From: Methanosarcinales archaeon
Lineage (GTDB): Archaea > Halobacteriota > Methanosarcinia > Methanosarcinales > Methanogasteraceae
Direction of reading: 5' to 3'
Assembly (NCBI GenBank): GCA_030594905.1
Contig: JAUVEF010000050.1
Location: 1 to 7,672, forward strand
DNA length: 7,672 bases
Shown here: positions 1 through 6,364 of the stretch, one piece after another
How the letters are laid out: each line of letters opens with the position of its first letter
Position numbering within the stretch: position 1 is the first letter of the stretch
Made by a program: the position numbers and the translations under genes
Notes under the pieces: generated by a model
What the model saw: the letters and a program-made list of their open reading frames with translations, nothing else
Told to the model about the DNA's origin: nothing
Databases searched by the model: none

Positions 1-306
1 GTAGTGTATGTTCAGGACATACCATGACAGCCCGCCGAGAACATGTGTGACACTCATCAGCAAGATGATGTAGACGCCGATGTAGTAGATCCCTGAATCC
101 CGAAGATATTTCAGCACGATTGTATCCGGCAGCGTAGTAAAAGAAGACTGTAAACACGAGATACGGGATTACGAGGTCATGTTCAACCGCGTAAACGAGT
201 GTCGGGCTGTACTCATACTTAAGAATCCTCTCGATTCCGCTCGCAAGATAGAATGTGAGCGCATAATCGATTACGACCACAATAGAGATAGAACGAGTGG
301 AATCAC
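1..306 (-). pseudogene. Frameshifted small integral membrane protein gene, running off the left edge
   Basis: I do not recognise the family. On the minus strand a hydrophobic protein can be read only by changing frame twice. A GTG at 306-304, one base after the stop of the AbrB-PhoU gene, begins MIPLVLS. The sense then moves near 281-291 to the frame reading VVVIDYALTFYLASGIERI, and continues through SPTLVYAVEHDLV to a hydrophobic stretch ending FFYYAAGY. Near 121 it moves again to a frame reading VLKYLRDSGIYYIGVYIILL, followed by MSVTHVLGG, still open at base 1. One lost base near 284 and one extra A at 121 would give a continuous protein with about three or four membrane segments. The position right behind phoU suggests a last gene of the same transcript. 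Two sequencing or assembly errors would look the same as true decay. The DxxLT..LASG..R pattern loosely recalls small archaeal membrane families of unknown function. Confidence 0.55.
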
Positions 307-307
307 C

Positions 308-1279
308 CTATAGCTGCGATAGATCGATTGCAAGTTCTGCGATATTTGCCGCATAATCACCGATCCGGATAAGACTATCGAAGACGATTTCCGGCGAGGA
401 AATGGCTATGGCAGACGTAGCAGTGGAAACAGACTTTGATAATCGATCTTTTGCCACGGCATTCTCTGAAATAACCCCATTTGCAAGAGATACATCCGAC
501 TTCCGGAGAGATTCAATGCTGCTTATAACCAGATTCTGCGGAACACTGACAGATTCCCTAATCGAGATCGCAGTAGCCGGGACGCCGGTGTGGCTAAACA
601 CCTCGGCGATCTTGACCGCATGATCCCCGATCCGCTCGAGATTCCCTGCTGCCAGCCGATAGTAGAACGACTCGATGAGGCTCAATTTATCCACCTCCAG
701 CGACCTGATCAGATCCAACCGATTGACGAATTGTTTTGAGATTAGCAGGTACACCCGATCGACCTCAGCATCCCTTGAGATGATTTCTCCCAAGATTTCA
801 TCATCCCCGGTCCCGAGATAATTGATCAAACCATCAAGCATCAGGGATACAAGCGATGACATTCGTTTGATCCCCTTTTCTATCGTAAATTCCCCCGCAT
901 CAAGGAGATCCTGGATCATGACCTTTTTATCAGTCTCTTCAACCACCTCAAAACCGATCAAATTATGACATGTTCTTTTCACATCCCTTGCCATCTCCTT
1001 CGGGATGTGATCCGCATAAATCTCGATGGACGAGTATCCCATCACATACGCGCCTATTAGGTCTCGCATAGTCTCATCAGTGGACTTATCGAATTTCAAT
1101 CGCTTCGTGCGGGGATCTTCCTGCCCATGTTCTGGCGGTGTGATCACGATCGACCCGTCATCCAGATATGAGACCCTGATAAGCGATCCGGCAACCAGTC
1201 CCGAATCAACAGCCCATCTCTTCGGTAGCGTGACGATATACGTCGATTTCCCGGTCACCTGCACCTTTCTGGTTTCCAT
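308..1279 (-). CDS. phoU: AbrB-PhoU fusion, phosphate uptake regulator
   Basis: 323 aa, the usual length for the archaeal PhoU variant with a DNA-binding head. Residues about 1-50 (METRKVQVTGKSTYIVTLPK, then GSLIRVSYLDDGSIVITP) form a SpoVT/AbrB swapped-hairpin domain, which binds DNA in this superfamily. Residues about 60-320 are two PhoU helical repeats. The metal-binding E-R-x-x-D pattern is clear in the first (LERIGDHAVKIAE) and weaker in the second (LIRIGDYAANIAE, with I replacing E). PhoU proteins sense transporter state and repress phosphate uptake; with the AbrB head this one may act directly as a transcription regulator (inference). ATG 1279 is chosen because GAGGG lies just upstream and the AbrB motif starts at once. 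The gap to the upstream phoU is only 8 bases, and the SD overlaps that gene's stop, so the two are probably translationally coupled. Confidence 0.93.
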   Translation of the reverse strand: METRKVQVTGKSTYIVTLPKRWAVDSGLVAGSLIRVSYLDDGSIVITPPEHGQEDPRTKRLKFDKSTDETMRDLIGAYVMGYSSIEIYADHIPKEMARDVKRTCHNLIGFEVVEETDKKVMIQDLLDAGEFTIEKGIKRMSSLVSLMLDGLINYLGTGDDEILGEIISRDAEVDRVYLLISKQFVNRLDLIRSLEVDKLSLIESFYYRLAAGNLERIGDHAVKIAEVFSHTGVPATAISIRESVSVPQNLVISSIESLRKSDVSLANGVISENAVAKDRLSKSVSTATSAIAISSPEIVFDSLIRIGDYAANIAELAIDLSQL

Positions 1280-1287
1280 ATCCGCCC

Positions 1288-1941
1288 TCAGTTCAACTTC
1301 ACCCGGTCACCTGTTGCCATGTACACCACGCTTTCGCAGATATTGCCGACATGATCTCCGATCTGCTCAAGATACTGCCCCACAGACGTCAACTGTGCTA
1401 TATCGTCAAGCTTTCCCACGTCCTCAATCATCAGCGTAATCGACACCCGCCTGAGCTGGTCAAACAACGCATCGAGCTCATCGTCACGCTTTGCGATCTC
1501 GCACGCCAGATCTGAGTTCAACTCACCGAAGGCACGCAGTGCGCCGCCAAGCATCTCGCATGCTATATGAGCCATTGCGGAGATGTCGATCAGTGACCTG
1601 ATGTGTTTCTTATCCTTAGTTTCGATTGCAACCCTTGCAATATCCACTGCAAGATCACTCATCCGCTCGATATCGAGATTAATCTTGACCACAGCCCCTA
1701 TCGCCCCCATATCCGGTGACACTGGCTGCTTTGGTACGGGAAGCTGCATACAGAGCACATCGATATCTGCAGAAAGACTGTCGATCCCCGCATCGCCGGT
1801 TATCACAGCCTCCGCCTGCTCGACATTGTGATCCTGCAGTGCCTCAACCGAGTCCTTGATCGCTGAATTTGCCAGTTCTCCGAGCCTCAAAACGCTCTGT
1901 TGTATATCTACAAGTCTCTTGTAGTATTGTTCTTGAACCAT
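1288..1941 (-). CDS. phoU: PhoU-family phosphate transport regulator
   Basis: 217 aa from the chosen start, the standard size of a stand-alone PhoU. It begins MVQEQYYKRLVDIQQSVLRL, which is the classic PhoU opening helix, and contains two three-helix repeats. Each repeat carries the metal-cluster motif: DIERMSDLAVDIA in the first and YLEQIGDHVGNICESV in the second. In bacteria PhoU links the Pst transporter to the phosphate-starvation response in the cytoplasm. An upstream in-frame TTG (1968) would add nine residues. The sequence AGGAGG at 1953-1948, placed six bases before the ATG at 1941, argues for that ATG; the adjacent ATG at 1944 is possible but too close. It follows the isomerase-like gene after 46 bases and precedes the AbrB-PhoU by 8, so a heterologous pair of PhoU proteins is probably made together. 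Confidence 0.93.
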   Translation of the reverse strand: MVQEQYYKRLVDIQQSVLRLGELANSAIKDSVEALQDHNVEQAEAVITGDAGIDSLSADIDVLCMQLPVPKQPVSPDMGAIGAVVKINLDIERMSDLAVDIARVAIETKDKKHIRSLIDISAMAHIACEMLGGALRAFGELNSDLACEIAKRDDELDALFDQLRRVSITLMIEDVGKLDDIAQLTSVGQYLEQIGDHVGNICESVVYMATGDRVKLN

Positions 1942-1947
1942 CATAGC

Positions 1948-1953
1948 CCTCCT
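1948..1953 (-). promoter_or_regulatory. Strong Shine-Dalgarno site deciding the phoU start
   Basis: AGGAGG on the minus strand, six bases before the ATG at 1941 and three before the ATG at 1944. It sits inside the longer TTG-initiated reading frame, which is why the TTG start is rejected. Confidence 0.8.
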
Positions 1954-1987
1954 TATTCTTCTATCCAAACCTTCCTGTGATATTCCG

Positions 1988-2779
1988 TCATTTCATAATC
2001 CCCAGAGATTCGATAAACTCCCTGCCAGCGATAACATCGGGTAACGTCTTCATCTCAAGCACATACGTGCTGCAAAAATCAAGCTGGCAGAGGACACCCT
2101 CAAAATCAACAGAACCCCTGCCGGGTGCGAGATGCTCATCATACACACCGTTGTTGTCATGCAGATGTACAACCTCGATCCTGCGCCCCATACGTTCGAT
2201 GAACCATTCAGGCAGGATGCCTGAGTGGTGGGCATGACCAATATCAAAGGTCATGCCAAAACCAGGATGTCGGTTCAGTATATCCCGAATTGCCTCCGGA
2301 TACAGCCCGAATTTAGTTATGTGCTTCTCAAAACTGTCGTTCTCAACTAGGAGTCCCGTATCCAGCCCTCGGTATGCTGCAGCAATCGCATCCAGTGATA
2401 CCTTCATGTTCTCTTCAGCCTTTGCAGTGACCCGTTTATGGTACTGCTCCGGAATGTGTCCCACATGTATATTCACCCACGCCTTTGAACCGACCTCTTG
2501 CAGATACTCGCCTATCCTGATCACCTGGGCGACGCAGGACGCTCTTACTCGTTCATTCACGCTCGCAAGGTTGAATTCCCGGCTTGGAGCGTGGTATGAG
2601 ATCGTAAAATCGTATTCGGAGAGAACCTGCCCCAGGAGAGCAGGGTCCACCGGTCTGTATACGTAATCATTGTCCTTTCTGACCTCGATATGGTTAAATC
2701 CATTCGAATACAGAAAATCCAGGAATTGAAGCGTGTCTTTCCCGAAACGAAGATCCAGCGCCGCTCCAATTCGTGTCAT
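1988..2779 (-). CDS. Sugar-phosphate isomerase/epimerase-like TIM-barrel enzyme (AP endonuclease family 2 fold)
   Basis: 263 aa, usual length for the xylose-isomerase-like TIM barrel family. The full set of metal-ligand positions of the endonuclease IV/isomerase fold can be read: H63 (SYHAPS), H105 or H108 (NIHVGHI), E146 (LLVENDS), D179 and H182 (TFDIGHAHHSG), H205 (VVHLHDNNG), D214 and H216 (YDEHLAPGRG), and E242 (LEMK). The enzyme is therefore likely active, binding two or three divalent metals. Family members isomerise or epimerise sugars and sugar phosphates; others are DNA-repair endonucleases, and the substrate here is unknown. The ATG at 2779 overlaps the stop of a PhnM-like remnant (ATGA), which implies the two were once translated together. 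A role in handling phosphorylated or phosphonylated sugars during phosphate scavenging is an inference from that neighbour and from the phoU genes downstream. Confidence 0.85.
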   Translation of the reverse strand: MTRIGAALDLRFGKDTLQFLDFLYSNGFNHIEVRKDNDYVYRPVDPALLGQVLSEYDFTISYHAPSREFNLASVNERVRASCVAQVIRIGEYLQEVGSKAWVNIHVGHIPEQYHKRVTAKAEENMKVSLDAIAAAYRGLDTGLLVENDSFEKHITKFGLYPEAIRDILNRHPGFGMTFDIGHAHHSGILPEWFIERMGRRIEVVHLHDNNGVYDEHLAPGRGSVDFEGVLCQLDFCSTYVLEMKTLPDVIAGREFIESLGIMK

Positions 2780-2915
2780 CTCACACCGCCCGCAGCATAC
2801 ACAACCTCTCCGCCCACAATCGTGCGTGCAACAACTGGAAGCCCCATCCGTTCGGAGACCACCAACAAATCGGCACGTTTCCCGATCTCGATTGACCGGG
2901 TTGTAGTATTGGAGC
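2776..2915 (-). pseudogene. 3' remnant of a PhnM-like amidohydrolase
   Basis: About 45 codons before the TGA at 2778-2776 encode the unmistakable C-terminal end of an amidohydrolase-superfamily enzyme: IEIGKRADLLVV, then PVVARTIVGGEVVYAAGG. This is the closing strand region of the composite domain, where the generic pattern is G-x-I-x-x-G-K-x-A-D-L-x-V-V followed by V-x-x-T-x-V-x-G-x-x-V-Y. The metal-binding barrel is missing: upstream of about 2905 the similarity stops, and the metallophosphoesterase stop codon (2923-2921) follows almost directly. The spelling resembles PhnM, the triphosphate diphosphatase of the C-P lyase pathway, but dihydroorotase-like and other amidohydrolases end similarly, so the exact family is uncertain. 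The open frame extends to 3003, but that part is antisense-shadow or other-frame sequence within the phosphoesterase. I read this as a deletion scar, not a small functional gene. Confidence 0.7.
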
Positions 2916-2920
2916 CCCCA

Positions 2921-3673
2921 TCATGGTGGCATGACCCGCTCAGCAACCAGTTCCCGCTCACCACCCGGAAGCACCCTGTAAACCCGCAAATTCCCATGAT
3001 CAACCTCGATTAAGTTGTAGCACTGTGTCGTTCTCGCCTTGATCTTGTTTGAACATGCAGTCCCTGCATTCACGACAAACATCTCATTCAGCCGCCAGAC
3101 ATACGGCACATGCCGGTGTCCACAGAGCACGAGATTAACGCCGCACCTGTCGAGCAGTTCAAGCACATCGCCTGAATCAACAGGAATCTGCTCCTCACGC
3201 CCGGTCATCGGAACCGGGATCAGGTGATGGTGGAGCGCGAAGACCTTGAAATTGTCCGTATCAAAATCAAAACTCTTCGCAATCCAGTTATATATATCCC
3301 TGCCGACGTGCCCGTCATCGATGTCGGGCTGGGACGAATCCACCCCGACAACCGTGACGCCGGAAGATGTGTGACACGAGGACCGTGCTCCAAAGAGATC
3401 TTCGAAGAGCAGGTACCCGACGTTTCTTGAGTCATGATTTCCGGGAACAATTACCTTGTTTTCGCAATCGATCCGGCCAATCAACTCTTTTGCACCTTCA
3501 AACTCGGGATAAGAGCCATTCTGGGTCAGATCCCCTGTGACGACCACTATGTCCGGGACGATCTCATTTATGCCCTCTACCACGCTTTCTGCAACATCAG
3601 CGAGGAAATGGGCACCTGATACGTGTATATCCGAAAGATGCACGATCCGTGTCACGTAATCACACCCACTCAT
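2921..3673 (-). CDS. Calcineurin-like metallophosphoesterase (CpdA/Icc type)
   Basis: 250 aa from the ATG at 3673. All signature blocks of a two-metal calcineurin-like phosphoesterase are present in order: D15-x-H17 (HLSDIHVSG), G47-D48 (VVTGDLTQNG), G78-N79-H80-D81 (PGNHDSRN), H148-H150 (ALHHHLIPVP), and G185-H186-R-H188 (LCGHRHVP). The order and size match the cyclic-nucleotide phosphodiesterase/Icc branch, whose members hydrolyse phosphodiesters or phosphomonoesters; the real substrate cannot be told. There is no signal peptide, so it is cytoplasmic. Its ATG shares one base with the pstS stop (TGATG), so translation is probably coupled. A GTG at 3676 and another at 3655 (preceded by GGGTG, seven bases away and giving MTRIVHLSDIH) are alternative starts, and the last matches family N-termini best. 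It ends just before the amidohydrolase remnant. Confidence 0.9.
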   Translation of the reverse strand: MSGCDYVTRIVHLSDIHVSGAHFLADVAESVVEGINEIVPDIVVVTGDLTQNGSYPEFEGAKELIGRIDCENKVIVPGNHDSRNVGYLLFEDLFGARSSCHTSSGVTVVGVDSSQPDIDDGHVGRDIYNWIAKSFDFDTDNFKVFALHHHLIPVPMTGREEQIPVDSGDVLELLDRCGVNLVLCGHRHVPYVWRLNEMFVVNAGTACSNKIKARTTQCYNLIEVDHGNLRVYRVLPGGERELVAERVMPP

Positions 3674-4560
3674 CACTCCGAGACCGGTATGAAGTGCACC
3701 TCTGAAACGATTCCCTGCCCAACACTCGAGAGCACAAAGTCGAGGAACACCTGCTCATCAGCGCCCGGCTCGCCATCGGTGATCATCAGAAGCGTTCTTG
3801 AGATTGCATACTCGCCGCTTCGGATATTCTCGACTGTTGCCGCGATGCCGTTGAGATTCACAGCCTTAATACTGGAATCAACGTATCCAAGGGACAAAAA
3901 TCCGATTCCATGCTCATTTCCCGCGATGGTTGTTCGCACCTTCCCATTCGAATCCTGGATGATCGCGTAATCGGTGACTTCTGTTTTGATGGGTTTTAGA
4001 ACTGAACCCTCAAAGCAATCTCTTGTCCCTGAGCCTTCTTCTCTGGAAACCACCATGATCTCTGCGTCCGCGCCTCCAACATCCTGCCAGTTTGTGATAG
4101 TACCGGAGTAGATGCCCTGAAGCTGTTCCATCGTGAGATCGCTGACCGGGTTATATGGGTGGACGACAATGGCGACGCCATCCTTTGCGATGCCATGTGT
4201 CACAAGATTCGGGTAGGACTCCATCTCAGAATCCTTCATGTCACGGGATGCATCCCCGATATCCACTGTGCCGTCGGCAACCGACTTTACGCCATGTGAG
4301 GAGCCGCCTCCCGACACATAGATCTGACTACCCGGATGCGCTTCCATGTATACACGAGCACATTCCTCTGCTATCGGAAGAACGGTTGTCGATCCTGCGA
4401 TCTGCAATTTTAATGTTGAAGAAGCGTCAGCACCAGCGTCATCATTGTCGCCGATGCAACCTGATCCGAGCAGCGATGCTGCAACCACTGCAACGGTTAG
4501 GATAAGCGTCGTCGATGTTGTATGTGACGAAAAACTACGTGTTGTGTGTGATTTTTTCAT
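3673..4560 (-). CDS. pstS: Phosphate ABC transporter substrate-binding lipoprotein PstS
   Basis: 295 aa from the ATG at 4560, typical for PstS. A basic start (MKKSHTTR) is followed by a hydrophobic segment (residues 18-31) and a lipobox-like LLGSGC with Cys35, so the mature protein is probably a membrane-anchored lipoprotein outside the cell. The type-II binding-protein fold is evident. Phosphate-contacting loops are visible: AGSTTVLPIAEE (55-66), YVSGGGSSHG (81-90), D100-IGDASR, and the hallmark SREEGSGTRD (172-181). The frame extends 44 codons further upstream, but that part is AT-rich promoter DNA. GGTGAT seven bases before this ATG fixes the start. It is the first gene of the minus-strand phosphorus cluster. 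Unusually, no pstC, pstA or pstB follows, so it must work with permease genes elsewhere if it is still used for transport. Confidence 0.95.
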   Translation of the reverse strand: MKKSHTTRSFSSHTTSTTLILTVAVVAASLLGSGCIGDNDDAGADASSTLKLQIAGSTTVLPIAEECARVYMEAHPGSQIYVSGGGSSHGVKSVADGTVDIGDASRDMKDSEMESYPNLVTHGIAKDGVAIVVHPYNPVSDLTMEQLQGIYSGTITNWQDVGGADAEIMVVSREEGSGTRDCFEGSVLKPIKTEVTDYAIIQDSNGKVRTTIAGNEHGIGFLSLGYVDSSIKAVNLNGIAATVENIRSGEYAISRTLLMITDGEPGADEQVFLDFVLSSVGQGIVSEVHFIPVSE

Positions 4561-4567
4561 TTTTAGT

Positions 4568-4573
4568 ATCACC
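4568..4573 (-). promoter_or_regulatory. Shine-Dalgarno site of pstS
   Basis: GGTGAT on the minus strand, seven bases before the ATG at 4560. It is complementary to the usual archaeal 16S rRNA 3' end and rules out the longer reading frame as the real N-terminus. Confidence 0.75.
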
Positions 4574-4592
4574 GCGGTAACGTGGGCAACAA

Positions 4593-4634
4593 GGATATAT
4601 ATAGTTTTTCCAAATAAATATAGATATTCTATAT
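4593..4634 (-). promoter_or_regulatory. Putative pstS promoter with upstream AT-rich palindrome
   Basis: TATATATA at 4596-4603 is the best archaeal TATA box. It would start transcription near 4573, giving a short leader that holds the GGTGAT site. Just upstream, 4618-4634 is a 17-bp palindrome, ATATAGA-TAT-TCTATAT, with perfect seven-base arms. The half-site TATTCTAT occurs again at 4663-4670, 38 bases further. The palindrome lies upstream of the TATA box, a place suited to an activator or to a repressor contacting TBP/TFB. The AbrB-PhoU or another phosphate-responsive regulator could bind here; this is inference, and AT-rich sequence forms palindromes easily by chance. Confidence 0.45.
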
Positions 4635-4792
4635 ACCCTACGTAGGCAGTCCGTACCGTATATATTCTATTGTTTACAGTTCTATCATGCACTCGGGTAA
4701 AACCACATGATCCATCAGAATCAGCAATTTCCGTGGGTGGGTGGCACCACAGCTAAACACATACGAATTTTTCAGGGAGTACCCACGCGGGG
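4635..4792. other. Divergent intergenic region between pstS and mtxX, no gene seen
   Basis: No credible coding frame or RNA gene lies between the two promoters. The stretch holds an inverted pair, CGTGGGT near 4732-4738 and ACCCACG at 4781-4787, with a forty-base interval, and the small palindrome GTGGCACCAC at 4741-4750. These could be regulatory, but nothing supports a specific role. Confidence 0.4.
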
Positions 4793-4802
4793 CAATTTTA
4801 TT
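4793..4802 (+). promoter_or_regulatory. Putative TATA box of mtxX, leaderless transcript
   Basis: CAATTTTATT is centred about 31 bases before the ATG at 4829, so the expected start of transcription is only a few bases before the start codon. No Shine-Dalgarno sequence precedes the ATG. Both facts fit a leaderless archaeal mRNA. Confidence 0.45.
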
Positions 4803-4828
4803 GAACATGCAACTACGAATACACATTC

Positions 4829-5650
4829 ATGAATCTGCTTGATGAGATTGCGAACCGCGCGAGAGTGCGCAGAGCGCGTGTCGGTGTCGGTGTCGCCGCA
4901 GATGCTCTCAGCAAGTCTGTGCTTGCAGATATCCGAAGCGCGTCCGAGTTTGCCGAGATCGTGCTGATCGGGAAACCCGAGCAGATGCACACAATCGACA
5001 CCGATCTTGGAACCGTTTCTTCGGAAAACCCGGAACTCGAACTGGTGCAGCAGCTTGCAGGCGGGCGCATCGATGCCGCCGTACGCGGCACGCTCAGCGC
5101 CACAAAGACCCTCAGCTACCTTAAGGGTGTGTTCGAGGTTCCAGCGTTGCAGAGGCTTGCCCTCCTCACAACCGCGGATGGCGTGCCTTTTTTCCTTGCG
5201 CCGGTCGGAATTGACGAAGGCAACTCGCGGGACGATAAGATCGAGTTAATCTACAAAAGCGCAGCATACATCGCTGAAAAATTTGAAACCCGTCTACGGG
5301 TGGCGGTTCTTTCCGGAGGGCGTTTCGAGGACGTTGGCAGGAGCAAACTGGTAGATCAGAGCCTTGCCGACGGCGAGTTTGTCGCAGGTAAGCTGCGTGA
5401 GCTTGGAATCGATGCGAAACACTACGGGATTCTGATCGAGAATGCGATTAAGGATGCGAATTTTATTGTTGCACCCGACGGGATCACAGGAAACTTGATC
5501 TTTCGCACACTGACGTTTCTTGGCGGCGGAAACGGCTTTGGCGCACCTGTGCTTATGGAACCTGTGTTTATAGACACGTCAAGAGTGAAAACGAATCTTT
5601 CGAATGCGATCATGCTTGCAAGCGCGCTGGCGTGGACTGATGATCGTTAA
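4829..5650 (+). CDS. mtxX: Methanogenesis marker protein 4, MtxX family (phosphotransacetylase-like)
   Basis: 273 aa, close to the family length. I recognise the MtxX/methanogenesis marker 4 family: an N-terminal part with VGVGVAADALSKSVL and EIVLIGKPEQM, a middle with GRIDAAVRGTLSATKTLSYL, and a strongly typical C-terminal part with FIVAPDGITGNLIFRTLTFL followed by GGGNGFGAPVLM. The two-domain alpha/beta fold resembles phosphate acetyl/butyryltransferases. Members were named after a methyltransferase-associated gene in Methanosarcina, but the biochemical role is unproven. The family is nearly confined to methanogens and close relatives, and so is the main taxonomic clue of this window. The start is the first ATG of the frame, and translation without a Shine-Dalgarno site is likely. 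It is divergent from pstS and followed by a DUF5788-like gene with its own promoter. Confidence 0.85.
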   Translation: MNLLDEIANRARVRRARVGVGVAADALSKSVLADIRSASEFAEIVLIGKPEQMHTIDTDLGTVSSENPELELVQQLAGGRIDAAVRGTLSATKTLSYLKGVFEVPALQRLALLTTADGVPFFLAPVGIDEGNSRDDKIELIYKSAAYIAEKFETRLRVAVLSGGRFEDVGRSKLVDQSLADGEFVAGKLRELGIDAKHYGILIENAIKDANFIVAPDGITGNLIFRTLTFLGGGNGFGAPVLMEPVFIDTSRVKTNLSNAIMLASALAWTDDR

Positions 5651-5699
5651 GCTCCCGGTTGCCCGATAAGATGCGCACCGGTGAACTGCAAGACCACAA

Positions 5700-5719
5700 C
5701 ATTATATCCCATAATATGG
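5700..5719 (+). promoter_or_regulatory. Putative promoter of the DUF5788-like gene, with overlapping palindrome
   Basis: ATTATATCC (from 5701) is a good TATA-like box about 28 bases before the ATG at 5733, and no Shine-Dalgarno site is present, so the mRNA is probably leaderless. CCATAATATGG (5709-5719) is a perfect palindrome with five-base arms lying between the TATA box and the likely transcription start, where a repressor could block initiation. CACCGGTG at 5676-5683 is another perfect palindrome just upstream. Operator function is inference only. Confidence 0.45.
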
Positions 5720-5732
5720 CTCTAATATCATA

Positions 5733-6170
5733 ATGGTAGACAAAACACTCTCGCCAGAGGAGCGGGGCAAGTTGCTGCACCGGCTGCACGGCTATCTGGT
5801 GTGGGTCGGCGCCGAGATCCCCCCTGTCTTTGAGATCGGGGGCATGGAGATCCAGCTCCACGAACTGGTCTGGCGACTTATCAATGAAAAAGAACTGACT
5901 GATGACGAGATTGCCGGGATCGAATCGTTGATCTGTGGTCTTGAGAATAGGGAGTCCTGTGACGAAGCTGCCATCGCAAAAGCAGATATAACGGAAGAAG
6001 AGGCAAATAATCTGTACAACGAAGCCTCCGGACTTTTACGCGCCATTATGGATCTGAAAGACCTCGAACGCGGGGCGCGTCCGGATGATTATGATCTTCG
6101 CAGGAAAGTAGCACAGAAGAAAGTCAGAGATGCCAACAGCCTGCTAAAATTTGTGGAAAAGTCGGGATAG
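5733..6170 (+). CDS. DUF5788-like small archaeal protein of unknown function
   Basis: 145 aa, acidic, largely helical, without signal peptide or membrane segment. The pattern LVWVGAEIP (about 22-30), then [19 protein letters not shown] (about 41-59), LTEEE-like [20 protein letters not shown], and [10 protein letters not shown] (about 110) matches my memory of the archaeal DUF5788 family found in methanogens. The family has no established function, and no catalytic motif or cysteine pair for metal binding stands out. It has its own promoter directly upstream. The start ATG at 5733 is the first in frame and sits where a leaderless transcript would begin. Eight bases separate its stop from the broken dCMP deaminase gene, so those two may once have formed an operon. 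Confidence 0.75.
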   Translation: MVDKTLSPEERGKLLHRLHGYLVWVGAEIPPVFEIGGMEIQLHELVWRLINEKELTDDEIAGIESLICGLENRESCDEAAIAKADITEEEANNLYNEASGLLRAIMDLKDLERGARPDDYDLRRKVAQKKVRDANSLLKFVEKSG

Positions 6171-6178
6171 GGACTACC

Positions 6179-6364
6179 ATGGATACAAGACCCACCCTTG
6201 ACGAATACTTCATGAACATCGCAGAAGTCGTTGCGACCAGAGCGACCTGCCTGCGAAACTGCGTAGGAGCAGTGATCGTGCGTGACAAGCGTATTATAGC
6301 AACAGGCTACAACTGCGCGTTTTCGATATCGACAGCATCTGGAGAAAAGAACGGTCGCAAATGA
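6179..6364 (+). pseudogene. dCMP/cytidylate deaminase, 5' fragment only
   Basis: The frame starts at the ATG at 6179 and encodes a textbook dCMP deaminase N-terminus: [20 protein letters not shown], then [22 protein letters not shown]. After about residue 45 the similarity ends and an unrelated tail ([12 protein letters not shown]) leads to the stop at 6364. Intact enzymes run to about 150 residues; the zinc-binding H-A-E and P-C-x-x-C motifs, which perform the hydrolytic deamination of dCMP to dUMP, are missing, so the product cannot be active. GGGAC a few bases before the ATG may serve as a ribosome binding site. The 5' part is well preserved, which suggests the break is recent. The lost 3' part is not seen further right in the window, so replacement by incoming or rearranged DNA is more likely than a simple point mutation. 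Confidence 0.8.

Noticed and set aside
1942..1968. TTG start for phoU
   Set aside because: AGGAGG lies inside this stretch and serves the ATG at 1941, and PhoU homologs begin at the equivalent residue.
2924..3003. Upstream part of the 75-codon frame that ends in the PhnM-like remnant, taken as a real small gene
   Set aside because: This part overlaps the phosphoesterase coding region in another frame and shows no amidohydrolase similarity.
4561..4692. Longer N-terminus for PstS (44 extra codons)
   Set aside because: The extension covers AT-rich promoter DNA. The lipoprotein signal and GGTGAT ribosome site place the start at the ATG at 4560.
4732..4787. Inverted repeat CGTGGGT/ACCCACG as a terminator or hairpin RNA
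   Set aside because: The arms are only seven bases with about 42 bases between them, and there is no T-run after it. It is kept only as a possible regulatory pair.
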